A stretch of DNA of 64,000 bases, from assembly GCF_028201475.1 (NCBI RefSeq), contig NZ_CP116384.1, positions 124,001 to 188,000 on the forward strand, given 5' to 3'. Each line of letters opens with the position of its first letter. Within the stretch, counting starts at the first letter, position 1. Under the pieces are notes generated by a model, which searched no databases, was not told where the DNA came from, and saw nothing but the letters and a program-made list of their open reading frames with translations. Shown here in pieces: positions 1 to 8,292 of the stretch. This DNA is from Vibrio sp. SCSIO 43137 (GTDB lineage: Bacteria > Pseudomonadota > Gammaproteobacteria > Enterobacterales > Vibrionaceae). The position numbers and the translations under genes are program-made.

Positions 1-1
1 G

Positions 2-163
2 TTGTCTCATTGTCGCTATGGCAATGAGGCTGCCATTTCTCTGCGGGTCTTAAATCTTTGGATTTTTGTTGGTGTGGTTATGATTTTCCTTACCGTGTAT
101 CGCTCTCAATTTGAAATGGTGAGTTTGCCGTTATCCCGTAACGGTTCATGGCTAACTGACTAA
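2..163 (+). CDS. C-terminal fragment of an unknown membrane protein (cut by window start)
   Basis: An open frame enters from the left edge and runs 53 codons to a TAA at 161-163. The visible residues include one clear hydrophobic segment (LNLWIFVGVVMIFLTVY, about residues 18-34 of the fragment), followed by a short polar tail, so this looks like the end of a membrane protein with one terminal transmembrane helix. There is no start in the window and I do not recognise the family. It lies on the strand opposite to the integrase group that follows and probably belongs to the same accessory region. A chance open frame of this length is possible, so confidence is moderate to low. Confidence 0.4.
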   Translation: MSHCRYGNEAAISLRVLNLWIFVGVVMIFLTVYRSQFEMVSLPLSRNGSWLTD

Positions 164-552
164 AAATCGAGTCCGATTGCTAAACATAGAATTAAGTGCG
201 CTCTTGGCGCTGAATTAGAAGTTATTCCCTGATGATGGATGTTCCTGATTGCAGAGAAACCTCTACGTCTATTACTTCTCTCCAGACTCTGTCATCGGAA
301 CCCCCCTATTGCTAACAACATGGCAATAGGGGGATTTACTCGCTTTTTCTTTCCATCAGATTGCCAGATTTTTTAAATCCGCGGTTGTTTGCTTACCGAT
401 TAACGTCAAAACACCCCATTAAGCCAGTCACCACTTGGGTTTGTGTTTTGGGGTAATGAGCAATTTAAATCTTGAAATCGACGCTACGGTCTTCTGACGG
501 TCTTTTGGAGAAAGCTTTGTGTAATGGACAGGCGCTTGAGGGAGGGGGTTAT
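164..552. other. Intergenic stretch with one hairpin
   Basis: No convincing gene is present in these 389 bases. The only structure seen is the perfect inverted repeat at 302-333, listed separately. It separates the plus-strand fragment at the left edge from the minus-strand genes ending at 553. Confidence 0.5.
302..333. terminator. Perfect 11-bp hairpin, probable terminator
   Basis: CCCCCTATTGC at 302-312 pairs perfectly with GCAATAGGGGG at 323-333 across a 10-base loop. A T-rich stretch (CTTTTTCTTTCC) follows about 10 bases later on the plus strand. It lies between convergent genes (fragment ending 163, minus-strand gene ending 553), as expected for a terminator. Confidence 0.55.
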
Positions 553-1005
553 TTACTTCTTGGTGGAGGGCTTTGCCATTGCCAGTAGTGCTTTCTTCTT
601 GGCGGCATAGTCAGGGCTGACCTGATGAAGGAAGATGGAAGCATCCGATTTTACGATTAAACCTAAGTCTCGCGTAACACTGGAAAAGAAGGATACATTG
701 TTGCTGCTGCCGCTTTTAAACAATGGCCTGAATACCGCACTTTTAAAGGCGTTGTCTTTCTGCGTTTCGATTAAGGTTAAGACGGAATCAATCGGTATCC
801 ACTCTTTAGAGAACAGCCCTGAATCGGTTTGCTCTACGAGGTGAATATAAAGCTGCTTCTCTTGTTGGTGGAGAGCCACTTCATACTTGATTTTCCCTGT
901 GGCCTTAGGGCTGAGTTTGTCAGCTTCTGCGCTATGGACAATCTGCTGGAATGGGTTCAGCTCTTTGGTATCTGTGTTCTTTTTCGCATTGGTTTTAGCG
1001 TTCAT
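553..1005 (-). CDS. Hypothetical lysine-rich protein downstream of an integrase
   Basis: A 150-residue protein that I do not recognise. The start is supported by AGGAGT seven bases upstream of the ATG. The N-terminus is very lysine/asparagine rich (MNAKTNAKKNTDTKE) and the C-terminus is also basic (PSTKK). The centre looks like a small soluble alpha/beta domain with no signal peptide or membrane segment. It is the third gene of a minus-strand run integrase, 124-aa protein, this protein, with 99 bases between it and the preceding gene. Co-orientation with the integrase suggests cargo or accessory function of the same mobile element, which is inference from position only. Confidence 0.6.
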   Translation of the reverse strand: MNAKTNAKKNTDTKELNPFQQIVHSAEADKLSPKATGKIKYEVALHQQEKQLYIHLVEQTDSGLFSKEWIPIDSVLTLIETQKDNAFKSAVFRPLFKSGSSNNVSFFSSVTRDLGLIVKSDASIFLHQVSPDYAAKKKALLAMAKPSTKK

Positions 1006-1104
1006 GATGATACTCCTGTGGTGATAGTGATGAAAATATGGGATTAGGGTGAGTGTCTTGGGTAACTCTGGTTAGTAGTGTGGGCTGAAACTAAATGAAT
1101 TGAG

Positions 1105-1479
1105 CTAGGCGGTGACCTGAGAAAGCAGTGTCTTAACCGCACTTGTCTCGCTATCGGTGTGTCCGACCAGATAGCAGCCTGAACCATGGTCATTGAGAAT
1201 CGCCAGCCCTATAACGAAAGGCTCTAAAATAAGGACGTATTCGGGGTAGCTTATGACGTACTCAATCAGGGAAAGTGACTCTCCATCTATAAGAGAGAGC
1301 TCATGGTCGGTATCACCCTCATCGATAAGAATCAGAGTAATGCCTACTTTCTCCCAGTTTTTCTTAAGCTCATTGGTTTTGCCTTGAAAGCTTTCGGCTA
1401 AATGAGTGATGAGGCTGTCTTTATGCGTTATGGGTAAATCAAGCTCTATAAGCTCGGTATAGCTTTTAATTATTTGCAT
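1105..1479 (-). CDS. Hypothetical acidic protein next to the integrase
   Basis: A 124-residue protein starting 14 bases after the integrase stop on the same strand, so probably co-transcribed with it. It is acidic, with no signal sequence and no cysteine cluster. The centre (ITLILIDEGDTDHELSLIDG) and the following hydrophobic strands suggest a small alpha/beta fold. I do not recognise a family. A weak purine-rich site (GGAAACCC) precedes the ATG. Genes of unknown function directly behind an integrase are common in genomic islands, and that is the only functional hint. Confidence 0.6.
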   Translation of the reverse strand: MQIIKSYTELIELDLPITHKDSLITHLAESFQGKTNELKKNWEKVGITLILIDEGDTDHELSLIDGESLSLIEYVISYPEYVLILEPFVIGLAILNDHGSGCYLVGHTDSETSAVKTLLSQVTA

Positions 1480-1493
1480 GGTGGGTTTCCAGA

Positions 1494-2732
1494 TTATTGT
1501 TGATGGTGTTCCAGTAAGGGTGACTGGGATTCAATGAGGTTAGAGAGTACGGCTGCGCCGCCTCTTAGCTTTTGCTCAGAGTGTTTCACATAAATTTGAG
1601 TGCTTTTGATGTCTTTATGGTTGAGCAGACGTTGCACCGTAAGTAAATCCACACCGCTATCGAGCAGGTTAGTCGCCACACTGTGTCTGGCATGGTGGAA
1701 GCAATATTGCTCCGGGTTTTCTATGCCTGCCCGTTTCTTAATTAAGGCGAAAGCATTGCGAGGGGGTGAGATATGAATGCCTGCTTTGTGGCTTGGAAAG
1801 ACATAAGGGTTATTGGGTTGCCTTAACATCTTGAGCTCTTTAAACAGGGTTATCATTAGTGGTGTTAAATAAACGGTTAACTCAGTACCGTTCTTGGTTT
1901 CAGGAATTATCATCTTGCCTTCAGATAGAAAGATTTCAGACCAGCGTCTTGCCAATAATTCATTACTTCGGCATCCCATCAGAAACAGCAAGGCGATGTA
2001 GTTTCCCTTGATCCGACAGTAATACTCCCGACTGGCTTTAATCAGTGCTGCTGTCTGTTCGACATTGAGATACCCCATGCGACGGTTATCGGGATTGAGC
2101 ATAGTGACTTTATCACCAATGTAGCGGATATCGAGAAGCACATAGGCTTGTTTCAGGATGGATTTGACCAAGGCTAAAGCCCTGTCTACAGTCGCTGGAG
2201 CATAGTATTCCCCTTGATGATGCTTGGTATTGAGCAGCCGAGTTTGCAACTGCTGTAAGTCTAACCCTGTGATGGTATCCAGCGGTTTATCGTGCAGTTC
2301 ACTACAGAGCTGAAACCTGACCTCATCATCGTGCCATGTCTTCTTACCGCCGTTTTTCTTCGTCTCCAGAAAGGTCTCAGTGAAGAACCTTTTTAGAGTC
2401 GGTATCTGCTCCTGATGCTGCTTATCCCTTTCTAGTTTGGGGTCGATACCTTCGGCAATTTGTACCTTATATTTACGGGCTTTTTGCCTAACATCGGACA
2501 GCTCCAGCTCTGGCCAACTCCCCAGACCAATACTGGATTTTTTCTTGGTGATGGGGGACACATAACGCAGCAGGAACGATTTTCGATGGGATTTAGAGAC
2601 CATCAACCGAAGCCCGATTATTTCAGTATCTGAGTACTCACAGGAAGCGGATTTAGCATGGGTATCTTGGGGTGGCAGGGTTTTAATGATGCTGTTGGTG
2701 AATCGGAATTTACGGGTTTTAGGTGTTGTCAT
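1494..2732 (-). CDS. Tyrosine recombinase / integrase (P4-type)
   Basis: A 412-residue phage/island integrase. The N-terminal part (about residues 1-100, with LRLMVSKSHRKSFLLRYV and IGLGSWPELELSDVRQKA) matches the DUF4102 arm-binding domain of P4-like integrases, followed by a SAM-like core-binding domain (about 110-215) and the catalytic domain (about 220-395). Catalytic residues can be picked out: the first Arg in MGCRSNELL, the His-x-x-Arg box FHHARHS, the second His in LLNHKDIKSTQIYVKHS, and the nucleophile Tyr in the same stretch. Length is normal and the frame is intact, so it is probably active. No tRNA gene or attachment duplication was seen beside it, so the element's ends remain undefined. 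The two genes downstream are likely carried with it. Confidence 0.93.
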   Translation of the reverse strand: MTTPKTRKFRFTNSIIKTLPPQDTHAKSASCEYSDTEIIGLRLMVSKSHRKSFLLRYVSPITKKKSSIGLGSWPELELSDVRQKARKYKVQIAEGIDPKLERDKQHQEQIPTLKRFFTETFLETKKNGGKKTWHDDEVRFQLCSELHDKPLDTITGLDLQQLQTRLLNTKHHQGEYYAPATVDRALALVKSILKQAYVLLDIRYIGDKVTMLNPDNRRMGYLNVEQTAALIKASREYYCRIKGNYIALLFLMGCRSNELLARRWSEIFLSEGKMIIPETKNGTELTVYLTPLMITLFKELKMLRQPNNPYVFPSHKAGIHISPPRNAFALIKKRAGIENPEQYCFHHARHSVATNLLDSGVDLLTVQRLLNHKDIKSTQIYVKHSEQKLRGGAAVLSNLIESQSPLLEHHQQ

Positions 2733-2937
2733 TAGAACTCCTTAAGTCGTGATTAACCTAGGTTCTAATATATTCTTGATGATCGAGATATTTCGGGTGA
2801 AGGTATATTCTGCTTGTGTATGAAACATGCAATGTGTAGATAAAATGCAGAGTCTTTTGTTGTAACTTACTGTTGTGAAAATGATTTTATTGGTATGGTT
2901 CTGGGGGTATAGATTTATAAGGATTGGTTCGGCAGTT

Positions 2938-3570
2938 ATGAATGATAAAGTTATCTCAATGTTGAAGTATTTTGCTGTCTTTTGTTTGGGGTTCTTAACT
3001 AACTTCAGTGGCTTTCTAGAAAATGTAACGAGCATACCTAATTCATATAAAGAATTTAAGAAGGAATACTTGTATGACACGGAGCTGCTTTCAGGTACAT
3101 GGTCGAACAATACGGAATATGTTCTTGACGGTGCAGATCTAGGGTTAGACTTTGAACAGCCCAAAATTACCTTGAGTCTTAGCGTCAATGAAAGTGGGGA
3201 AGTTAACGGCGTCATACTGAATAAGAAAGTATGCGACTCTCTGCCTCTTACATGGGTTATATCTATGGAAAGTCCCGAACCTAGCTTGAGTTCACTTCTT
3301 TTCGACCGGCATTTCTTTCTTAAGCAATTAAAAGAAGGAAAAATGGAAACGGTAGCTGAGTTTAAGCTGGTTTATACGGATGAACGTAAAGAAGTCATTG
3401 AATTTGAGCGTGTGGAGGATCGCTGGAATGTTTTACCTAAGACAGTTAAGTTAGCAAAAAACCTTCCAGCTTATGATGCTGATTTTAATGAACTAGATAA
3501 CTATTGCGCAGGTTCACAACAACGGTTGCGTGAAAGGGTAAGGAAGCTTGGCATTGAACATCATAGATAG
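2938..3570 (+). CDS. Hypothetical membrane-anchored protein
   Basis: About 210 residues, with one N-terminal hydrophobic segment (VISMLKYFAVFCLGFLTNFSG) acting as signal anchor, then a mostly polar extracytoplasmic domain with beta-rich character (ITLSLSVNESGEVNGVIL) and a basic C-terminal tail. The reading frame is open from a GTG at 2875 and also has an ATG at 2881, but neither has a ribosome site. The ATG at 2938 has AAGGA 14 bases upstream and gives a cleaner N-terminal anchor, so I prefer it with low certainty. No family recognised. It lies divergent to the integrase and is probably island cargo. Confidence 0.55.
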   Translation: MNDKVISMLKYFAVFCLGFLTNFSGFLENVTSIPNSYKEFKKEYLYDTELLSGTWSNNTEYVLDGADLGLDFEQPKITLSLSVNESGEVNGVILNKKVCDSLPLTWVISMESPEPSLSSLLFDRHFFLKQLKEGKMETVAEFKLVYTDERKEVIEFERVEDRWNVLPKTVKLAKNLPAYDADFNELDNYCAGSQQRLRERVRKLGIEHHR

Positions 3571-3633
3571 TACATTGCTCTTGTAGTTGAAAAATGTTTA
3601 TTGTTCAATGTCTTGTGAAAAAAGAGGTATTCT

Positions 3634-4239
3634 ATGAAGTGTCGAGGAACAGAGAGTCGAACACGCATTGTTGAGAACTATAATATTCGTCCAGTGGCAC
3701 ATGTTAAATTGTTAAATGGACAAGTGAAAATGAGTTGTACTAGAGATACTCTCTCTGATAGTTATTACTGTTTTGATTATGTATCGCGTACAGATCCTAG
3801 TGATAAAGGTACTTTCTATTGCGGCTCCCATGCTGCAAGTCACTTTTTGAAGCTTGCTCATTTAGCTCCTCTACCGCTGTTTAATCCTTTGGTTTCCAAT
3901 GGGAAAGGAGGAGGTGGTAATGGTGATACTCCTCTAGCTCGATGGGACCCGTTAGCAAAACAGTTAAATAACGCAATAAATATGCTAGTAGTTTGTTGGA
4001 ACATTGTTCCTGGAGGCCCTTTGGCAGAAATCCAATCCAAGCTGATCCAATATCCTCGTTCAACGCCATTTTTACCTAAGCTTAAAGCTGTTAATACTAT
4101 TATTGGCAGCGATAAATCGGGTCGAACCTTGCAAGATATGATTGAAGGTTTGCGGAAAGAAAACAATGTTCGTAACTTTACATTCCAATTAATTAATGAA
4201 GAGCTTGAATCTAAAGGGATAGTATCAAACTTTGGGTAA
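3634..4239 (+). CDS. Hypothetical protein with glycine-rich linker
   Basis: A 201-residue protein with a good ribosome site (AAGAGGT) before the ATG. The N-terminal 75 residues contain four Cys and several His (SCTRDTLSDSYYCFDYV, FYCGSHAASHF), which could bind a metal. A Gly-rich linker (NGKGGGGNGD) leads to a helical C-terminal half ending in a short polar tail. No signal peptide or catalytic motif is recognised. It follows the membrane-anchored gene by 63 bases on the same strand, and the two may be a pair. Function unknown. Confidence 0.6.
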   Translation: MKCRGTESRTRIVENYNIRPVAHVKLLNGQVKMSCTRDTLSDSYYCFDYVSRTDPSDKGTFYCGSHAASHFLKLAHLAPLPLFNPLVSNGKGGGGNGDTPLARWDPLAKQLNNAINMLVVCWNIVPGGPLAEIQSKLIQYPRSTPFLPKLKAVNTIIGSDKSGRTLQDMIEGLRKENNVRNFTFQLINEELESKGIVSNFG

Positions 4240-4618
4240 GAGTTCGGTTGTTAAGAACTTAACCTGCTTTTTGATCATTGCGAAGATAGTATAACTTTGA
4301 AATACCGCAGCGTGACCGTAGCGGTATTTCACTTTATTACCTCTGTGTAAAAACGGCAGACCTTGCCTATGCTAAGGCATCAACAATCACGGCTCAATGC
4401 ACTCTTGCAAATTCTTGTAATGCCTAGCGATGAACTATCCCAGAAAGACCGTCTATAGACCGCAGAGCCAGTCGTAGCATCAATAAAACGAGTTCATCAG
4501 GTGTAATAACCAACTAAGGACAGTAGCGCTTAGTTCTCACCACGCCAGCACTTTCAATATCTAATCAACTAACCCTACTGGCAATATTCTCCTATGGAAT
4601 CCCTGACTATCGTGCCGA
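4240..4618. other. Gene-free spacer upstream of the toxin module
   Basis: No open frame of note: all plus-strand frames carry stops, including a TGA at 4604 in frame with the following toxin gene. There is one hairpin at 4299-4330. If the toxin gene once had a large 5' part (as CdiA or Rhs proteins do), it is not recognisable here. Confidence 0.5.
4299..4330. terminator. 10-bp perfect hairpin, probable terminator
   Basis: GAAATACCGC at 4299-4308 pairs perfectly with GCGGTATTTC at 4321-4330 across a 12-base loop, followed by ACTTTATT. It lies 60 bases after the stop of the 201-residue gene and would end its transcript. Confidence 0.5.
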
Positions 4619-6160
4619 ATGGCATTGGACTCAGAAAACTCCGACGACACCACCTCTCTAAATCGCGACACCGAACATACAGAAAAGGACCTGTTCACTG
4701 TTGACCGTAAGCAGGGGGATTTTGATGTCACTATAGATCACCGTTTGCTGACCGAAGAGGGCAGAAATCAGATAGCTGAAGATGTTCTGATCACCGATAT
4801 GTTCCGTGAAAGCTTAGAGAGAGCTATTACCACTGAACGAGTTGGGATTACCGACTTCTTCGATGAAACAGGTAAACAGCTTAGCGTATACAACGCTGTT
4901 AAACAGAGCATTGCAGATGATCCAAGCTTAGCGGCAAAACTGCAAGACCCTGACCTTCCAGCAGAAGCTAAAGAACAGATGTTGGATCAACTCACTCATG
5001 CAGCGATTAAATCACTGGGGTATGACGCAGAGGGTTATGACAACAAGATCATCGCGAAGGATGATGATGTTCGTCAGGGCTTCTATTCAGAGGAGACAGG
5101 TGATTCGTACATCAATGACCACAATATCTATGATACAGAAGGTTTAGTTAATGTAGCTGGTCATGAAATGAGCCATGCTATTGATGATCAATCTGGAGAT
5201 GTGAACAAGTACTCTGAACAGGACAGAGAGATCTATGCAGAGAACATTGGCTCAGACTTTGTTGACTACACGGATACCGCATTAGACGTTAATGGTCATG
5301 GAAGCATGGCGAGTACTAACAGCCATGTTGGAAATTCGGGTAAAACAGTAAGCAATAACAATGCTGTGTTTGATCAGTTAGATAAAAATAATGGTGATAA
5401 CGCTATTCCTCTTATAGTGGTCGCTGGTTTAGCTTTAGAGTTGATAGATAAGGGGATAACAGCGTACGAAGCATATAAGCTAGAAGAAGCCTTGTCCGAA
5501 GGTAGGATGGATGAAGCGAAAGAATTAGCCACCGACTTGGGTGTAGGTCTTGCGACAGAAGCTATTCCGGGTAATAAAATAGCCATCAAGGTAGTTGGTG
5601 CAGTAAAAGATGTAGTCAAAGGTGCAGATAAAGCTGATACCGTAAAAGATCTGAATCAGATGTCTAAGATCGGGGATGAAGTCAAAGAGAGCACTACAAG
5701 TGGAATCAAGGAGTTACCCACTGATAACGTAATTGAGAATGGTACTGCACTCAACCCAAAGAAAGGTTCTCTTAGAGGTGAGCCTGAAACACCTCCAGCC
5801 AATGCAAATCCAGATATGATTCGAGCAATAGATAGGCAGAACGAATCAGCAGAACTATTGGCTAATCACGGATTGGAAATTGAGCACCTTCCAAACACTG
5901 GTAAAAAAGGAGGGAACCCTGATATTTCGATAGGAGGTAGGCCAGCTGATGTATACTCACCCAAATCTAAAAATCCTAATACGATATGGGATAACATGAC
6001 TTATAAAGTTGGTCATCAAGCTCCTGATATTGTATTAAATATTTCGGATTCACCGTTATCTTCTAGTGATATCTTGAAGTTCTTAAATGAGAAGCCAGTA
6101 GATGGTCTTAAGGAGCTCTATATCATTGATGGCAAAGATGTGATCTTAAAGAGGTTTTAA
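4619..6160 (+). CDS. Orphan CdiA/Rhs-type toxin C-terminal module (HExxH pretoxin plus CdiA_C-like nuclease)
   Basis: 513 residues with no secretion signal and none of the repeats of a full CdiA or Rhs protein, so this is a detached C-terminal polymorphic toxin module. In order: an acidic N-terminal region (1-150); a zinc-metallopeptidase-like HEMSH motif inside VNVAGHEMSHAIDD (about 180); a Gly/Ala-rich, partly hydrophobic stretch (about 262-335); and a terminal domain of about 110 residues. The last resembles the PD-(D/E)xK-fold CdiA_C tRNase family, with RQNESAELLANHG, then GGNPDISIGGRPADVYSP as the active-site strand, and PDIVLNISDS. An in-frame stop lies 15 bases upstream and no ribosome site is clear, so the start is uncertain. 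The immunity gene begins one base after its stop. The family assignment is from motif memory and could be wrong in detail. Confidence 0.72.
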   Translation: MALDSENSDDTTSLNRDTEHTEKDLFTVDRKQGDFDVTIDHRLLTEEGRNQIAEDVLITDMFRESLERAITTERVGITDFFDETGKQLSVYNAVKQSIADDPSLAAKLQDPDLPAEAKEQMLDQLTHAAIKSLGYDAEGYDNKIIAKDDDVRQGFYSEETGDSYINDHNIYDTEGLVNVAGHEMSHAIDDQSGDVNKYSEQDREIYAENIGSDFVDYTDTALDVNGHGSMASTNSHVGNSGKTVSNNNAVFDQLDKNNGDNAIPLIVVAGLALELIDKGITAYEAYKLEEALSEGRMDEAKELATDLGVGLATEAIPGNKIAIKVVGAVKDVVKGADKADTVKDLNQMSKIGDEVKESTTSGIKELPTDNVIENGTALNPKKGSLRGEPETPPANANPDMIRAIDRQNESAELLANHGLEIEHLPNTGKKGGNPDISIGGRPADVYSPKSKNPNTIWDNMTYKVGHQAPDIVLNISDSPLSSSDILKFLNEKPVDGLKELYIIDGKDVILKRF

Positions 6161-6161
6161 A

Positions 6162-6548
6162 ATGTCAATGGTACTAAATTTAGAATTACAGCAAGGAACT
6201 ACAATCACTTTGCTTAAAAAAATCTTAGTTTGTAGCTCATATCACGATATTCAAGAAGTGGAAGATGGGTTAAAAGCTTTGTTACCCAGCTTGAACTCTT
6301 CTGTTTATTTTACTAATGATTTGGAGAACACGCAGATTCTCTCCGAAGGTTTAGAAGAATTAGGTTGGAAAGTTGGGGTTCGGGGATATATTGATATTGA
6401 CCCAACATCCGCTAGGGCAATGCAAGAAGTTAAAAATATGATTATCACTTTGGCTGATCAAACCTCATTTGATTTTGTTCTTTCATGCCAATATGAGTCT
6501 ATTTATGCTTCTAAAACTGATGGGTTATTTCAACTTAATGATTTTTAA
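6162..6548 (+). CDS. Probable immunity protein of the CdiA-type toxin
   Basis: 128 residues with the ATG beginning one base after the toxin stop codon, the tight spacing typical of toxin-immunity pairs. The protein is small, soluble and acidic overall, with no signal peptide, as expected for a cytoplasmic immunity protein. It has an alternating hydrophobic pattern (NMIITLADQTSFDFVLSCQY) consistent with an alpha/beta fold. No residue-level match to a named immunity family can be claimed; the call rests on position, size and the toxin call upstream. A strong hairpin terminator follows at 6557-6580, closing a two-gene unit. Confidence 0.65.
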   Translation: MSMVLNLELQQGTTITLLKKILVCSSYHDIQEVEDGLKALLPSLNSSVYFTNDLENTQILSEGLEELGWKVGVRGYIDIDPTSARAMQEVKNMIITLADQTSFDFVLSCQYESIYASKTDGLFQLNDF

Positions 6549-6556
6549 GTCTACAA

Positions 6557-6580
6557 GACGCCACTCATCCGAGTGGCGTC
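6557..6580 (+). terminator. Terminator of the toxin-immunity pair
   Basis: GACGCCACTC (6557-6566), loop ATCC, then GAGTGGCGTC (6571-6580) form a perfect 10-bp stem, followed by a pyrimidine-rich CCTCTTCCC. It begins 9 bases after the immunity stop codon. Confidence 0.75.
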
Positions 6581-6770
6581 CCTCTTCCCTGAATTAGCTC
6601 ACCCACCCACAGAGCCCTCTCTCGCGATCGGAAACAGCAAATTCCAACGGTATCAGCCACGACAGTATATTGTTAAACCCTGCGGTATTAGGGTTGTGAT
6701 TTGGTGTGTTCTGGTTCGGGATAGGAATTGGCTTAAAGGATAAGGTCTGAATTAGTACAGATAAATTAAA

Positions 6771-6887
6771 TTACAGTCTCCACACACCATTTTCAGAAAT
6801 GTAAAACTCATAGCCCTGTTGGTACATCTCCAGGGCCTTTATTTTCAAGATAACAGTATGGCCCTGTCTTATCATGCCTGTTCTGAT
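6771..6887 (-). pseudogene. kptA: Remnant of RNA 2'-phosphotransferase (kptA) C-terminus
   Basis: The last 38 codons of a minus-strand frame read like the C-terminal signature of KptA/Tpt1, the enzyme that removes a 2'-phosphate from RNA with NAD. The stretch HTVILKIKALEMYQQGY, then FYISENGVW, matches the family pattern (VVL.V.AL.M...G..FY...NGVWLT). The frame stops two residues after NGVW, where complete proteins continue with a dozen or more residues. Upstream of the matching stretch the frame loses all similarity. This is a leftover of a gene destroyed by rearrangement, consistent with the transposase and IS next to it. The match is from memory of the family. Confidence 0.6.
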
Positions 6888-7123
6888 TGGTTGGATTTGT
6901 GAGAGGGGTATGAGAGGGGTAGCAGGGACAGGCACTAGAAAAAAGAAAATAGAACGAACCATTATTGAGTTCTGCTTACTGGCAAGGAAATACATTCTAA
7001 ATGGGCTGTTAGTAAGCAAGCGAATAATAAACTTGAACAAATTTACCAGGTGAATAGAAATAGACGGATCTTGGGTTAGATATGTAATAAAAGCTTCCTG
7101 ATTGTTTAGTGAAGGAGTTAGAG

Positions 7124-8086
7124 TTACCCATCCAGCCTAAACAGGTGGACTCGTTTTTTATTGAGTTTTTCCTTTGCGGATTCAGCCTGACATGTACACC
7201 CAACTGCGGTGCTGCGAAAACGCTCTAGCTTAGTGCACGCTTTTAACCATGTGGTTTGGTTGATGTTGAGACGTTGTAAAATTGGTGGAAGAGAGGAGTC
7301 CAGAACAGCTTTGTTTTCGCGGTATTGTCTGGCAGTCCAGTCGACCAGTTCTATATAATCCATAAGCCGGAAAGGAATGCCCTCGAGCATTTTATTAGTT
7401 GGGTTACCGATAAAAGGATAAAGGCATGGAGCTGTTTCTTGTTGATTGTTCAACGCCTCTAATCTGGCGTTGATGGAAGTGTATTCAGAGGACTCTGGTG
7501 TTTTGGCAATCCCTGCCCGAAGCGGGTTCAAATCGACATAAGTCATGGCGGCTGCGAGGGCTTGCTCATCAAGCAGAGCCTGACTTTTAAAACGACTTTC
7601 CCAGAAGTGCCCTTTACAGTTATCTTCCTGATTTGCCTGACAGGCGATATCGAAATTCAGCTCCTTCATGAACCAGCTCAGGTTCCAAAGGCGTTCCCGC
7701 CAGCTTTCAATAATCGCAGATGCAGTCTGTTTTTCGGCATCACTATTCAGCTTTCCTGCCAACCAGTTTTGGACTAGAAAAGGGAGTTTATGAAGTTGTT
7801 GCCAGCGTTCAACTACTGCGCTTTCAGAGAGCTCTAAGGCTTCTTCTCGGTTGATATGAAGAACAAGATGATAGTGATTACTCATCACGGCATAAGCACA
7901 AATATCAAGGCAAAATACCTGCGACAATGCATAGATTTTATGCTCAATCCACGCTCTACGATGTTCGTAGCTTTTGTGAGTTACTGGGTCTTCTCCGCAT
8001 AGAAAGCTGCGTCTGACACAGCGGGAAACGCAATGATAGTAGGGTGTTGCTTCAGGAGAAACGAGTTGTTTTCTTGCTGTTGTCAT
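7124..8086 (-). CDS. Y1 (HUH) transposase, IS200/REP-associated-like
   Basis: A 320-residue single-strand transposase of the Y1_Tnp family. The N-terminus carries the family start SPEATPYYHCVSRCVRRSFLCG. The metal-binding HUH motif is seen in YAVMSNHYHLVLHI (about residues 65-78), and the downstream tyrosine motif appears as AAMTYVDLNPLRAGI (about 185). The long form (about 300 residues rather than 150) is the one common in Vibrio and Shewanella, where these genes often sit singly with short repeats rather than inside a classical IS. An 87-bp repeat begins 30 bases upstream of its start codon and recurs at 9664, which may be its mobilised repeat. The frame is intact. Confidence 0.88.
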   Translation of the reverse strand: MTTARKQLVSPEATPYYHCVSRCVRRSFLCGEDPVTHKSYEHRRAWIEHKIYALSQVFCLDICAYAVMSNHYHLVLHINREEALELSESAVVERWQQLHKLPFLVQNWLAGKLNSDAEKQTASAIIESWRERLWNLSWFMKELNFDIACQANQEDNCKGHFWESRFKSQALLDEQALAAAMTYVDLNPLRAGIAKTPESSEYTSINARLEALNNQQETAPCLYPFIGNPTNKMLEGIPFRLMDYIELVDWTARQYRENKAVLDSSLPPILQRLNINQTTWLKACTKLERFRSTAVGCTCQAESAKEKLNKKRVHLFRLDG

Positions 8087-8115
8087 AGGAAATCACCGAA
8101 TTGAGAAAGTAAGCC

Positions 8116-8202
8116 CAAACTACGCTTTTGATTTTCAACGGCAATGGGGTCGCAGTTGGAATACGACCGATATATCAAAGGATAATGCTAAGTTCATACT
8201 TT
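8116..8202. repeat. 87-bp repeat A, first copy
   Basis: Matches 9664-9750 with a single mismatch (GC versus AC near the end). It begins 30 bases before the Y1 transposase start and ends three bases before the left boundary of the IS1111-type element. It contains a small internal inverted pair GGTCG/CGACC. It may be a REP-like sequence tied to the Y1 transposase, or flanking DNA duplicated before IS insertion. Confidence 0.85.
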
Positions 8203-8292
8203 ACGGTGTGTGTTGAGATGGTCACTCCGCAACCGGCATCGCAATGTGCCAAGATTGAAGTGTTACAGCGACAATCTAACGGAGTGACCATT

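Noticed and set aside
4331..4618. Degraded 5' part of the toxin gene
   Set aside because: Short in-frame runs near 4590 can be read in alternative frames, but none shows Rhs or hemagglutinin repeat character, so a remnant cannot be supported.
7009..7203. 64-codon minus-strand frame overlapping the end of the Y1 transposase gene
   Set aside because: Shadow of the transposase C-terminal coding region in another frame.
8128..8292. 55-codon upstream extension of the IS transposase frame (also 20147-20284)
   Set aside because: The extension differs between copies where it leaves the IS, and the ATG at 8293/20285 with GGAGTG upstream gives the normal family start.
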